From Lentzea atacamensis (GTDB taxonomy: Bacteria > Actinomycetota > Actinomycetes > Mycobacteriales > Pseudonocardiaceae): 64,000 nt of DNA. How positions within the stretch are numbered: the stretch's first letter is position 1; every line of letters starts with the position of its first letter. Shown here piece by piece: positions 47,357 to 56,503 of this stretch. The notes below the pieces were generated by a model. It searched no databases. It saw nothing but the letters and a program-made list of their open reading frames with translations, and had not been told where the DNA came from. Location of the stretch: NCBI RefSeq assembly GCF_003269295.1, contig NZ_QLTT01000002.1, positions 992,001-1,056,000 on the forward strand. The letters are read 5' to 3'. The position numbers were made by a program, and so were the translations under genes.

Positions 47357-48556
47357 CTAGTCGACGCAGGGCACATCCTGTTGCGCTGCCACGGCGTGCG
47401 CGCCGTCCAGCGAGAGCAGCTTCTCAGGACCGAACCGCGAGGGCGTACCGGGGGTCCCAGGGGGCGACACAGACGACGGGACGGGCTTCGGGGTCTCGCC
47501 GATCAGCTGCGCGACCCACGCCTTCACCGCCTCGCGGTCCACCGTGACCACGCTCTGGCCGCGCTCGTTGCGCGCGTCGATGTTCGTCACCGGGATCGTG
47601 GCGAACTCCACGTTGCCCGACGCGAGGCCCTGCGCCTGCGTGGCCAGCGTGGCCAGGTCGAGCTTCTCGTCCACCACGATCGACTTCGACACGGCGTCGA
47701 GCAGGCCGTTCATCCGTCCGGGATCGGTGAACGTGCCCGCGGACAGCAGCTGCTTCATCGCCTGCGACATGAACACCTGCTGCCGGGTGATGCGGCCGAG
47801 GTCGCCGCCGGGCATGTTCCGCTGCCGCACGAACGACAGCGCGTCGCCGCCGGAGATCACCTGCTCGCCCGCGCGGAAGTTCGCGCCGGAGTTCGGGTCC
47901 GACGTGCCGGCCTTGAGGCACACCTTCACGCCGCCGATCACCTCGGTCAACAGGTAGAACCCGTAGAGGTTGACCTCGGCGTAGTGGTCGACGCGCATCC
48001 CGGTGAGGTCCTGCACCGCCTGCACCAGCGCGCGGCGGCCCGCCTCGTCGGACTTGCGCTCACGCTCCTGCTGGTCCCGCACGCCCTCGGCCTGCAGCCG
48101 TTCGGCGGTCAGGTACTTCACCGCGCCGTACGCTGAATTGATCTTGTCCTCGCGGTAGCCGGCGATCGGCACGTACGTGTCGCGGGGGATCGAGATCGCG
48201 CTCGCCTTGCCGCCGTTGCGCGGCACCCGCATCACGATGATCGTGTCCGTGTTCACCGTGTCCGTGCCTTCGGTGCGCAACTTGCGCAGCACGTCCGGGG
48301 GGAGTGGCCGGCCCTGTGCGTCCGTCCGGCTGTCGCTGCCCACCAGGAGGATGTCGATCGCACCGTCCTCGACGGGTGGCGAGTTCGGGATGTCGTCCAG
48401 CACCTCGAGGATCTGGGTGGTGTTGAGGTTGTTCTCGACGCGCCGCAGGGTCGACCAGGACCAGCCGGAGAACGCCAACGTTGTCACGGCGACCAGCGCG
48501 ACGACCGTCCGGCCGACGACCAGTGCGGTCTTCTTAGCGCGTGCGGCAGCGCTCAA
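47357..48556 (-). CDS. LCP (LytR-CpsA-Psr) family ligase, short form
   Basis: 399 residues. One membrane helix (VVALVAVTTLAFSGWSW) then an LCP domain outside: DILLVGSDSRTDAQG, NTDTIIVMRVPRNGGKASAISIPRDTYV with the pyrophosphate-binding Arg, and ALSFVRQRNMPGGDLGRITRQQVFM. LCP enzymes move glycan polymers from polyprenyl pyrophosphate onto peptidoglycan; in mycolata they attach arabinogalactan. Neighbouring rhamnose genes supply the linker sugar. TTG 48556 has GGAGGA six bases upstream. The last residues include one Cys (DVPCVD). Followed 10 bases later by TIGR03089. Confidence 0.93.
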   Translation of the reverse strand: MSAAARAKKTALVVGRTVVALVAVTTLAFSGWSWSTLRRVENNLNTTQILEVLDDIPNSPPVEDGAIDILLVGSDSRTDAQGRPLPPDVLRKLRTEGTDTVNTDTIIVMRVPRNGGKASAISIPRDTYVPIAGYREDKINSAYGAVKYLTAERLQAEGVRDQQERERKSDEAGRRALVQAVQDLTGMRVDHYAEVNLYGFYLLTEVIGGVKVCLKAGTSDPNSGANFRAGEQVISGGDALSFVRQRNMPGGDLGRITRQQVFMSQAMKQLLSAGTFTDPGRMNGLLDAVSKSIVVDEKLDLATLATQAQGLASGNVEFATIPVTNIDARNERGQSVVTVDREAVKAWVAQLIGETPKPVPSSVSPPGTPGTPSRFGPEKLLSLDGAHAVAAQQDVPCVD

Positions 48557-48624
48557 CGTTGGTCCTCCGTGTGCTGGATTTGCGTGCTCAGCGTAACCAT
48601 CGAATGCTCGTTACGCCGAGGGTT

Positions 48625-50175
48625 TCAGTTCACGCAGACCAGTCCGCCCGCCGTGATCGGCGGGGCACTGCTCGACGGGCCGGGCGACGACGTGCCGGGC
48701 ACGCCCTGCGGGTCGACGCCTTCGTCGTTGCCGGCCGGTGCGGAGTAGTCGGTGCCGACGAAGACCTGCACCTGTCCTTTTCGGACGGATGCGTTCTCCT
48801 CGACCGTGACGTTCTGCCCGAGCTCGGCCGCGACCTTGCGCGCGGACCCCTCCTCGCCGGGCGCGTACCTCACGACGGTCGTGTCGCTGTTCTGCGGCGC
48901 CGAGTCGACGACGCCGCGCTTGAAACCCTTGGCGGCCAACGTGTTCTGCACCTGGCTCGCGAGACCCTGGATCCCGGCCGCGTTGTAGACCTGCACGGTG
49001 ATCGACGAGTTCGGTGGCGCGGGCAGCGTCGTGGTGGGTGTCGGCGACGACGAGCTGGACGGGGACTTGTCCGCGGCGAGGCTCGTGAGGAACTGCCGCA
49101 CCTGGGCCGGGTTCACCGGCAGCACGTTTCCGTCGCCGTAGGTGTCCGTCGGGTCACCCACCGGGATGGTGCGGAACTCGATGTTGCCGCCCACCAGGCC
49201 CTGCATCTGCTCGGCGAACGTGGTGATGTCCCAGCCGTCGCTCAGGACCACCGACTTCTGCACGGCCTCGACCAGCCCGTTCAGCTTGCTCGGATCGGTC
49301 AGCGTGCCGGTCGACAGCACCTTCTTCGCCAGTGCCCCGATGAACACCTGCTGCCGCACGATGCGGTCGAGGTCACCACCGGGGAGACCCTTGCGCTGCC
49401 GCACGAACGACAGCGCCTGGGCACCCTCGATCGTCTGCGGGCCCGCCTTGAAGTTCGCGCCGGAGTCGCTGTCGGAGGTGGCCTCCTTCACACACACCTC
49501 CACGCCGCCGATGGCCTTCGTGACCTCGTAGAAGCTCGCGAGGTTGACCTCGGCGTACCGGTCGATGCGCACCGATCCGCCGGCCATGTTCTCGATCGTC
49601 TTGATCAGCGTCTTGCGGCCGGCGGCCATCGACTCGGTGCGGATCTTCTGCTCGTCGGTCTCGCCCTTGTTCCGCATCTCCTGGTCGACGGTGTTGCGCT
49701 TGCGGGCGAACGCGGAGTTGAGCTTGTGCTTGCCGAACCCGTCGGCGATCTCCACGTAGGAGTCGCGCGGGAACGAGATCGCGACCGCGCGCGTGCCGTC
49801 CACCGGGATGTGCACGAGGATCATCGTGTCGGTGTTCTGCTCGCCGTCGGCGTACCCGCCGTTGAGCAGGGCCAGCGCTTCCTTCGACAGCGGGTTGCCC
49901 TGCGCGTCTGTGCGGCTGTCCAGGCCGACGAGGAGGATGTCGACGGCGCCGTCGAGCGGCTTGCGCCCGGCGTCCTTCGCGATGTCGTCCTCGATGACCT
50001 TGGTCTTGACGATGCCGTCGTTCGCCGCCCGCAGCTTGCCCCAGCCGTACGACGTGAGCAGAAGCACAGCGGTCGAGACGAGCGCGACGAAGATCTTCCC
50101 GGTCACCAGGAACGCGCGGAAGGTCGCAGACGGCCGGGTTCCCTCCACCCTGACCGGCAGACTCCTGCCTTCCAC
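48625..50175 (-). CDS. LCP family ligase with C-terminal LytR_C domain
   Basis: 516 residues. Membrane helix near 25-45, LCP domain (DILLVGLDSRTDAQG, NTDTMILVHIPVDGTRAVAISFPRDSYVEI, ALSFVRQRKGLPGGDLDRIVRQQVFI), a Ser/Thr/Pro linker, and a LytR_C domain from ~395 (VQVYNAAGIQGLASQVQNTLAAKGF). Mycobacterial and corynebacterial arabinogalactan ligases have this two-domain form. GTG 50175 is preferred: GGGGGAGGA lies seven bases before it, while GTG 50196 would put that site inside the coding region. Divergent from rmlB. Paralogue of the gene downstream, 68 bases away; that gap holds CGTAAC-12-GTTACG. Confidence 0.93.
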   Translation of the reverse strand: MEGRSLPVRVEGTRPSATFRAFLVTGKIFVALVSTAVLLLTSYGWGKLRAANDGIVKTKVIEDDIAKDAGRKPLDGAVDILLVGLDSRTDAQGNPLSKEALALLNGGYADGEQNTDTMILVHIPVDGTRAVAISFPRDSYVEIADGFGKHKLNSAFARKRNTVDQEMRNKGETDEQKIRTESMAAGRKTLIKTIENMAGGSVRIDRYAEVNLASFYEVTKAIGGVEVCVKEATSDSDSGANFKAGPQTIEGAQALSFVRQRKGLPGGDLDRIVRQQVFIGALAKKVLSTGTLTDPSKLNGLVEAVQKSVVLSDGWDITTFAEQMQGLVGGNIEFRTIPVGDPTDTYGDGNVLPVNPAQVRQFLTSLAADKSPSSSSSPTPTTTLPAPPNSSITVQVYNAAGIQGLASQVQNTLAAKGFKRGVVDSAPQNSDTTVVRYAPGEEGSARKVAAELGQNVTVEENASVRKGQVQVFVGTDYSAPAGNDEGVDPQGVPGTSSPGPSSSAPPITAGGLVCVN

Positions 50176-50301
50176 AGCCGTTTCCTCCCCCACCACGCCG
50201 AGTTTAGTCGTTTATAAGACACACGACGTGACGTTGCTGTGGGTTGCAGCGATTAGGTACGTGACAGACTGCGAGCGGGAACACCACAGGAGGAAATGAG
50301 C

Positions 50302-51288
50302 ATGCGCGTACTGGTGACAGGTGGGGCCGGCTTCATCGGCTCGCACTACGTGCGGGAGTTGGTGAGCGGCTCGTACCCGGCCTTCGCGGGTGCCGAAGTG
50401 GTGGTGCTCGACAAGCTCACCTACGCGGGCAGCGAGACCAACCTCGCGCCGGTCGCCGGCAAGTTCGAGTTCGTGCGCGGCGACATCTGCGACCCCGGGG
50501 TCGTGGCCGAGCAGATGCGCGGCGTCGACGTGGTCGTGCACTTCGCGGCCGAGTCGCACGTCGACCGCTCCATCACGGGCTCCGCCGACTTCGTGCTCAC
50601 CAACGTGCTGGGCACGCAGACGCTGCTGCAGGGCGCCCTGAACGCGGGCGTCGGCCGGTTCGTCCACGTGTCGACGGACGAGGTCTACGGCTCCATCGAG
50701 AACGGTTCGTGGTCGGAGACGCACATCCTGGAACCGAACTCCCCGTACTCGGCTTCCAAGGCCTCCTCGGATCTGCTCGCGCGTGCGTTCCACCGCACTC
50801 ACGGACTGCCCGTGAGCATCACTCGGTGTTCGAACAATTACGGGCCGTACCAGTTCCCTGAAAAGGTGATTCCCCTCTTCGTCACCAATTTGATCGACGG
50901 CAAGAAGGTGCCTCTCTACGGCGATGGCCTGAACGTGCGCGACTGGCTGCACGTGGCCGACCACTGCCGCGGCATCCAGCTCGTCGCCGAGGCCGGCCGG
51001 CCCGGTGAGATCTACAACATCGGCGGCGGCACCGAGCTCACCAACCGCGAGCTCACTGAGAAGCTGCTCGCCGCGACGGGCCGTGACTGGTCGTTCGTCG
51101 AGCCGGTGACCGACCGCAAGGGCCACGACCGCCGCTACTCGGTCGACATCTCCAAGATCTCGTCCGAGCTGGGCTACGCGCCGCAGGTCGACTTTGCCGT
51201 CGGTCTCGCCGACACCGTCGAGTGGTACCGCGAGAACCGCGCGTGGTGGGAGCCGCTCAAGGAGCGCGCCGAGTTGGCGAAGGGCTGA
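50302..51288 (+). CDS. rmlB: dTDP-glucose 4,6-dehydratase
   Basis: 328 residues, extended SDR. Second step of dTDP-L-rhamnose synthesis. NAD+ site GGAGFIGSHYV, catalytic STDEVYGS (Thr-Asp-Glu) and YSASKASSD (Tyr-x3-Lys), substrate loop TRCSNNYGPYQFPEK. ATG 50302 lies eight bases from AGGAGG (50288-50293); the ATG at 50296 is too close to it. rmlD follows 3 bases after the stop. rmlA and rmlC are not in the window. The product feeds the rhamnosyl linker made by WbbL. Confidence 0.96.
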   Translation: MRVLVTGGAGFIGSHYVRELVSGSYPAFAGAEVVVLDKLTYAGSETNLAPVAGKFEFVRGDICDPGVVAEQMRGVDVVVHFAAESHVDRSITGSADFVLTNVLGTQTLLQGALNAGVGRFVHVSTDEVYGSIENGSWSETHILEPNSPYSASKASSDLLARAFHRTHGLPVSITRCSNNYGPYQFPEKVIPLFVTNLIDGKKVPLYGDGLNVRDWLHVADHCRGIQLVAEAGRPGEIYNIGGGTELTNRELTEKLLAATGRDWSFVEPVTDRKGHDRRYSVDISKISSELGYAPQVDFAVGLADTVEWYRENRAWWEPLKERAELAKG

Positions 51289-51291
51289 GCG

Positions 51292-52140
51292 TTGATCCTC
51301 GTTCCCGGTGGCCGCGGCCAGCTCGGCCACGACCTCGCTGCCCTGTCTCCCGACGTCCGCGCGGTGTCCTCCGCCGAGCTCGACGTGACCGCGGTTTCCC
51401 CGGCTGATCTCGCAGGCGCCTCCGCGGTGATCAACTGTGCCGCGTACACCGCTGTCGACGCGGCAGAGACCGACGAGGACCGCGCGTTCGAGGTCAACGC
51501 CGTCGGCCCTGGTCTGCTCGCCGAGGCGTGCGCTTCCGTTGGTATCCCGTTGATCCACGTGTCGACGGACTACGTGTTCTCCGGTGACGGCACGCGGCCG
51601 TACGAGCCGTCCGACCCGGTTGGGCCGAAATCCGCGTACGGGCGCACGAAGCTCGAAGGCGAACGCCGTGTGCTGGACGCGGGCGGCTGGGTCGTGCGCA
51701 CGTCGTGGGTCTACGGCGTGAACGGCTCGAACTTCGTGAAAACCATTGCCGCGCTGGAAAGCTCGCGTCCCTCGCTGTCCGTTGTGGACGATCAGCTCGG
51801 CTCTCCGACGTGGTCGCACGACCTCGCTGCCGGACTGCTGGAGCTGGTCTCGGTCCTGCCGTCGCAGCGCCTGCTGCACGCCACCGGTGGTGGCGAGACG
51901 ACGTGGTTCCGCTTCGCGCAGGCGATTTTCGAGGAACTGGGCGCCGATCCGGCCCGCGTGCAGCCGTGCACCACGGCGGACTTCCCGCGGCCGGCCCCGC
52001 GACCCGCCTACTCGGTGCTGTCGGGTGCGGCGTGGGCAGCAGCGGGGTTGCGCCCGTTGCCGCACTGGCGCAGCGCCCTTTCGGAGGCATTCAAGGCAGG
52101 GGTGGTAGCTCCGCGTACAGGTGCTGCGCCATTGGAGTGA
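51292..52140 (+). CDS. rmlD: dTDP-4-dehydrorhamnose reductase
   Basis: 282 residues, extended SDR; last step of dTDP-L-rhamnose synthesis, NADPH-dependent. GGRGQLGHDL is the Rossmann motif in place of GxxGxxG, then INCAAYTAVDAAETDEDRAFEVNA, VSTDYVFSGDG, and YGRTKLEGE (Tyr-x3-Lys), DQLGSPTW. Start TTG 51292 with AAGGG seven to eight bases upstream (inside the end of rmlB). The end is separated from the convergent glycosyltransferase by 231 bases holding a perfect hairpin and otherwise no supported gene. Confidence 0.95.
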   Translation: MILVPGGRGQLGHDLAALSPDVRAVSSAELDVTAVSPADLAGASAVINCAAYTAVDAAETDEDRAFEVNAVGPGLLAEACASVGIPLIHVSTDYVFSGDGTRPYEPSDPVGPKSAYGRTKLEGERRVLDAGGWVVRTSWVYGVNGSNFVKTIAALESSRPSLSVVDDQLGSPTWSHDLAAGLLELVSVLPSQRLLHATGGGETTWFRFAQAIFEELGADPARVQPCTTADFPRPAPRPAYSVLSGAAWAAAGLRPLPHWRSALSEAFKAGVVAPRTGAAPLE

Positions 52141-52338
52141 CCGGTCTGGCACGGCCGTTCCAAGTGCGGGAACCTGTTCGGCATGTTCGATTCCGGGCGC
52201 AATCCTCAGCGTCCCGCGACAGCGGATTCCGATCGGCAACGCTTCCTCAGGTGCGTTGCCGTTGTCACGGGCTCGCGACAGGTGTCGATGAGCCAGCTGG
52301 ACAAGTACTCGCCGAGGCCGCACTCTCGGTGAAGTCGT

Positions 52339-52366
52339 TGAGGCGTCAGGGATTCCTGACGCCTCA
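52339..52366. terminator. Perfect bidirectional hairpin between rmlD and a glycosyltransferase
   Basis: TGAGGCGTCAGG (52339-52350) and CCTGACGCCTCA (52355-52366), a flawless 12-base-pair stem with loop GATT, 5 bases from the TAG of the minus-strand gene and ~200 bases after rmlD. Placed between convergent genes, it can serve both strands. No T-run. The rest of the 52141-52338 spacer shows nothing I can support. Confidence 0.75.
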
Positions 52367-52371
52367 CAGCG

Positions 52372-53463
52372 CTAGGCCCTGCTCTTCCGGTACGCCTCGA
52401 CGGTCTTCTCCGCACACCGCCGCCAGGTGAACCCGGACGCGTACGCCCGCCGCTCCGCCTGAGCCGCGGGAGTGGCCGGCGCGGCCACGGCCTGAGCCAG
52501 GCCCTCGGCCAGCGCCTCGACATCACCGACCGGCACGTGCAACGCGTGTCCGCCGGCGACCTCGCGCAGCGCGGGCACGTCCGAGCACACCACGGGAACG
52601 TTGCACGCCAACGCTTCCAGCACCGGCAGCCCGAAGCCCTCGTCGCGCGACGGCAGCACCAGCGCGGTGGCCCCCGCCACGACCGACCGCAGGTGCACGT
52701 CCGACAGGTATCCGGTCCGCAGCACCCGGCCGTCCACTCCGGACTGACCGGGTCCGACGATCACCAGCGGCGGCAGCGACGGATCGGCCGCGTGCGCCTT
52801 CACCAGGTACTGGAGCCCCTTGCGCGGCCCGTCCGCACCCACGAACAGCAGGTACTCCGACGGCAGTCCCAACCGGCCGCGCAACGTCGGAGACGGCGGC
52901 CGCGACGCGAACCAGGCAGGGTCGACACCCAGGGGCGTCACCACGATCTTGTCCAGCGGCACCGAGAACCGGTCGGCCACCACGGAGGCGACAGCCGCGG
53001 TCGGCGTGCAGATCACATCCGCCCGCTGGGCCGACAGCCGGACGAGCTCGGGCAACCGGCGGTCCGACGGCGGCAAATCACCGGGCGAGTCCAGGAAGGC
53101 GAGGTCGTGGATCGTCACCACCTTGCCGGCCCGGATCGTCGGCGGCAGCACGAAGTTCGTGCCGTGCATGACGTCGGTGAACCCGGCCAGCATCTCGACC
53201 GGCGGGAACGGCGCGCGCAGCCACATTTCCCGCAGCGCCCGTGCCGAGACGGGCAGACCGCGCGCGATGACGTCGTGCGGCAACACCGTCCGCAACGCGC
53301 GCCAGCCGCGCAACGTGAACGCCACCGCCCGTACGTCGACCTCCTCCGTCATGGAAGCCAGTTCTTCGGCCAATGCCGCGGTGTAGCGGCCGATTCCGGT
53401 GCGGAGTCCGAGCAAAGGCGTGCCGTCGAGCAGCACGGAGAGGGGTTTCGGGGCTCTAACCAT
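52372..53463 (-). CDS. Family 4 glycosyltransferase
   Basis: 363 residues, GT-B fold. N-terminal DGTPLLGLRTGIGRYTAALAEEL, mid-protein FVGADGPRKGLQYLVKAH, and the C-terminal donor-site block LPSRDEGFGLPVLEALACNVPVVCSDVPALREVAG with the Glu-x7-Glu (EGFGLPVLE) signature of GT4 retaining enzymes. Transfers a sugar from a nucleotide donor to an envelope glycan; neither is known. ATG 53463 overlaps the end of the large glycosyltransferase gene by eight bases, so they are cotranscribed. Confidence 0.92.
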   Translation of the reverse strand: MVRAPKPLSVLLDGTPLLGLRTGIGRYTAALAEELASMTEEVDVRAVAFTLRGWRALRTVLPHDVIARGLPVSARALREMWLRAPFPPVEMLAGFTDVMHGTNFVLPPTIRAGKVVTIHDLAFLDSPGDLPPSDRRLPELVRLSAQRADVICTPTAAVASVVADRFSVPLDKIVVTPLGVDPAWFASRPPSPTLRGRLGLPSEYLLFVGADGPRKGLQYLVKAHAADPSLPPLVIVGPGQSGVDGRVLRTGYLSDVHLRSVVAGATALVLPSRDEGFGLPVLEALACNVPVVCSDVPALREVAGGHALHVPVGDVEALAEGLAQAVAAPATPAAQAERRAYASGFTWRRCAEKTVEAYRKSRA

Positions 53464-55948
53464 TAAGTCCACCACGCGCGATCTTGCGCAGACGCCCCGT
53501 CGCCCGCTTGGCCAACTCGGTCGGGCCACCCGCGTCCAGGTACTCGCGCACCAGTCGCAGGTCCCGCTTCACCTTGTCCGCCTTGCTCAACCCCGGTGTG
53601 CGCACCAGTGGTGACGAGCCGGGCAGACGGTCCGCGGCAGGCCTGGGATCGCGGCAGAACTCCGCCAGCGGCGCGAGCGCCGTCTCCCAGGTGAACCGTT
53701 CACGGACGACGGCGATGCGCTCACGGCACGCGGCCGCGAACTCCTCGTCGTAGAGCACCTTCTCCAGAGCGTCGGCCAGTGCCTCCGGGTCCTCCGGCGG
53801 CACGACGACACCCAAGCCTTCCCGCAGCACCAGGTCCGCGAACGAGTCGCCGGACGTGGTGACGATCGGCAGGCCCGCCCACAGGTAGTCGAGCACCCGC
53901 GTGCGGAACGCGAACGTGGTCTCCACGTGCTCGTAGTGCGTGGTGACACCGCAGTGAGCGTCGAGCAGGAAGTTCTGCCGCTCGTTGTACGGCACCCACC
54001 CGTCGTTGAAGAACACGTGCTCCCCGGTCAGCCCCAGCGACGCCGACAACCCGCGCGTCTGGCCGGCGATGTCCATGTCCGGCACCTCGGGGTTCGGGTG
54101 CTTCATGCCGAGGAAGAACAGCTTCACGTCGGAACGCCGCGCGCGCAGCCGGTCCATGGCGTGGATCAGCGACAGCGGGTCGAACCAGCTGTAGACGCCA
54201 CCGGCCCAGATCACGACCTTGTCGGTGTCCGAGATGCCGGGCACCACACCCTTGATCGCCGGGCCGGTGCGCTGCGGCGGCTTGCCGGACAGTCCGAACG
54301 GGACGATGCCGAGCAGCGACTGCGTCGTGGGGTCGTTGTCGTACAACGTGGGCGTCAGCCTGCCCAGGGCCGCGAGGTGGCCGAGCCAGAAGTGCCGCTG
54401 CCGTTCCGACGCGCACAGGAAGAAGTCGCCGCGTTCGAGCTGGGTGTTCAGCACCCGCGTGACGGTCTCCAGGTCGAGGGCGCGCTTCTCGTCCGTGTCG
54501 TCCTTGCCCTGTTCCAGCAGTTCGAGGTGCATCGGGTCGTACATGTCGCAGACCACGATCTTGGTCGACGACTGCTTCTTCAGCTCGCTGATCATCTCCA
54601 GCGCGTGGCCCTGCAGCACGATCACGTCCGCCCATGCGACGTGCGGCGGCAGCTCCTTCGGCCGGGCCCGCTCGACGGCGAACGGCGCGTCCGGCGGCAG
54701 GCACAGCGGGTTGGTCGTCACGAGGCGCACCTGGTGCTCGCCGGACAGCACGTCGGCCATGTGCCAGGCGCGGATCGCGGGACCGGCCATCCGGTCGGAG
54801 ATCGCGTCGCCGGTGATCACCAGGATCTTGCGCGGCCTGCCGAACACCTCGTCCAGGCCGAGTACGTCGACGAGGATGTCGTGCGCCGCGAGGTAGCGGG
54901 GCAGGGGATAGGCGGGCTCCAGCGCCTTGCGCATCAACGGCACCAGATCGGTGTCGGACCTGCGGCGCGCGGCCTGCTCGGCCTTGCGCGACTCGGCCAG
55001 CGACGGCATCAGCTCGACGAACTGGTCGATCGCGAGGAACCCGGCCAGCGCCTGGCGGGACATCTCGACCGGCTCGCGGTCCAGCGCGGGATCCGACGGC
55101 CTGCGCGTGATCTCCAGCTGCGTGGGGTCGATCTCACCGCGAGCCGTGGCCCTGCGCACGCACAGCGCCAGCGCGGCCGGCAGCACCTTGGCCAGCGTCT
55201 CGTCGGAGAAGTTCTTGTACAGCGCCGCGAGTGCGTTGCGCTCCAGCAGGAACAGCTCGCGGCTGTGGTCGATCGAGCTCATCGACGCGTGGTGGCGGTG
55301 GAACGTGAGCGACGCGGGCTCGTAGCGCACCCGCCAGCCGCGCAGGTTGAGCCGCCAGCCGAGGTCGACGTCCTCGTAGAACATGAAGAACCGGTCGTCG
55401 AACCCGCCGAGCTCGCGGTAGACCTCCGCGCGCACGAACAGCGCCGACCCCGTGCCGAACAGCACGTCCTGCGGGGCGTCGTACGCGCCGGTGTCGTCCT
55501 GACCGGCGTGGCGCTTGTAGCCCATGCCGAACCAGGTCAGTCCGCCGTCCACGAAGTCGATCTTCTGGCCGTCCCAGTCGAGCACCTTGCTCGCGACCGC
55601 GCCCACCGTAGGCTCGGCGTGGAACACCTTGATCGCTGTCCTGACCCAGTTGCGGTCCGCACGCGCGTCGTTGTTCAGGAACGCCAGCACACTGCCCGTG
55701 GCGTGCTCGACACCGAGGTTGCAGCCGCCGGCGAAGCCGAGGTTCTGGTCCGAGGTGACGATCTTCGCGCCGGGCAGTTCCGTCTTCAGCCGCGCGCTGT
55801 CGTGCGCCTCGTTGTCGACGACGATCACCTGCAGCAGCTCGGCCGGGTAGTCCAGCTCGGCGAGTCCGCGCACGCAGGTGATGGTGTCCTCCGCGCCGCG
55901 GTAGTTGACGACGACGACGGACACGACTGGCAGTGATGCGCGATCCAC
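53456..55948 (-). CDS. Bifunctional glycosyltransferase (GT2 + GT4)
   Basis: 830 residues. Residues ~8-240 form a GT2 domain of the WbbL/rhamnosyltransferase type: VVSVVVVNYRGAEDTI, LAFLNNDARADRNW (Asp-x-Asp equivalent NND), FFMFYEDVDLGWRL. Residues ~365-790 form a GT4-like GT-B domain: ILVITGDAISDRMAGPAIRAWHMADVL, VIWAGGVYSWFDPLSLI, TFAFRTRVLDYLWAGLPIVTTSGD. A helical bridge (~245-360) joins them. One chain may add two sugars in sequence to an envelope polymer. GTG 55948. Downstream it overlaps the GT4 gene; upstream lies the small membrane protein pair. Confidence 0.9.
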   Translation of the reverse strand: MDRASLPVVSVVVVNYRGAEDTITCVRGLAELDYPAELLQVIVVDNEAHDSARLKTELPGAKIVTSDQNLGFAGGCNLGVEHATGSVLAFLNNDARADRNWVRTAIKVFHAEPTVGAVASKVLDWDGQKIDFVDGGLTWFGMGYKRHAGQDDTGAYDAPQDVLFGTGSALFVRAEVYRELGGFDDRFFMFYEDVDLGWRLNLRGWRVRYEPASLTFHRHHASMSSIDHSRELFLLERNALAALYKNFSDETLAKVLPAALALCVRRATARGEIDPTQLEITRRPSDPALDREPVEMSRQALAGFLAIDQFVELMPSLAESRKAEQAARRRSDTDLVPLMRKALEPAYPLPRYLAAHDILVDVLGLDEVFGRPRKILVITGDAISDRMAGPAIRAWHMADVLSGEHQVRLVTTNPLCLPPDAPFAVERARPKELPPHVAWADVIVLQGHALEMISELKKQSSTKIVVCDMYDPMHLELLEQGKDDTDEKRALDLETVTRVLNTQLERGDFFLCASERQRHFWLGHLAALGRLTPTLYDNDPTTQSLLGIVPFGLSGKPPQRTGPAIKGVVPGISDTDKVVIWAGGVYSWFDPLSLIHAMDRLRARRSDVKLFFLGMKHPNPEVPDMDIAGQTRGLSASLGLTGEHVFFNDGWVPYNERQNFLLDAHCGVTTHYEHVETTFAFRTRVLDYLWAGLPIVTTSGDSFADLVLREGLGVVVPPEDPEALADALEKVLYDEEFAAACRERIAVVRERFTWETALAPLAEFCRDPRPAADRLPGSSPLVRTPGLSKADKVKRDLRLVREYLDAGGPTELAKRATGRLRKIARGGLNG

Positions 55949-55951
55949 GTG

Positions 55952-56503
55952 CTAAGCCTGCCTCATCACTCTGCGCGCCCGCAGTGTGGTTGCACAGATG
56001 AGCAACAGCAAGATCGCGATTGGTACTCCGAACACCCACTCGACGGACCAGTTGTTGCGGTCGGCGAGCAGCGGCCGCATCCACGGGTGCCGCAGCACGG
56101 TGGCCGGACCCGGCTGCATCTTCTTGTCCTGCTCACCCAGCACCACGATGCGCAGCTCGGCGCCGTCGGGGCAGGTGATGTGGTGCGCGAACGCCGGGTT
56201 GTCGGGCCGGGGGAGGTCCTCGACGCTGGAGATCACGCACGTCTGCGGAGTGCCGAGGGCGTCCATCAACGCGCGGTGACCGTCGCTGACCAGCACGGCT
56301 GTGCCGGGAATCACGACCATGAACGCGGGCAGCACCAGCCACGCGGGCCCGAGCTTGCCGACACCCCACGCGAACGCGAGCGACAGCAGGCAGCACGGCA
56401 CCAGCACCGCGAGGTCGTACCGCACCGGCACGATGGCGCCCAGCACGACGGCGGTGGCCATCGCGATCAGCCCGATCACGATCAGTGGCGTCGGTCGCCT
56501 CAC
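55952..56503 (-). CDS. Small membrane protein, paralogue 1 in the glycan locus
   Basis: 183 residues. About three N-terminal membrane helices (TPLIVIGLIAMATAVVLGAIV, DLAVLVPCCLLSLAFAWGVG, AWLVLPAFMVVIPGTAVLVS), an external domain ~95-155 with two Cys (PQTCVISSVEDL and HITCPDGAELRI), then RPLLADRNNWSVEW and a last helix. It shares layout and motifs with the gene upstream. No family recognised. GTG 56503 overlaps that gene's stop (GTGA). Wedged between glycosyltransferase genes, so a role in glycan assembly or regulation is inferred. Confidence 0.75.
   Translation of the reverse strand: MRRPTPLIVIGLIAMATAVVLGAIVPVRYDLAVLVPCCLLSLAFAWGVGKLGPAWLVLPAFMVVIPGTAVLVSDGHRALMDALGTPQTCVISSVEDLPRPDNPAFAHHITCPDGAELRIVVLGEQDKKMQPGPATVLRHPWMRPLLADRNNWSVEWVFGVPIAILLLLICATTLRARRVMRQA

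Noticed and set aside
50212..52323. 703-codon minus-strand frame opposite rmlB-rmlD
   Set aside because: Antisense shadow; rmlB and rmlD carry all family motifs on the plus strand.
52183..52332. 49-codon frame in the spacer after rmlD
   Set aside because: No ribosome binding site, no recognisable motif, and the translation looks like chance; not supported as a gene.
53927..55936. 669-codon plus-strand frame opposite the GT2-GT4 fusion
   Set aside because: Low-complexity antisense translation; the fusion gene has conserved motifs throughout.
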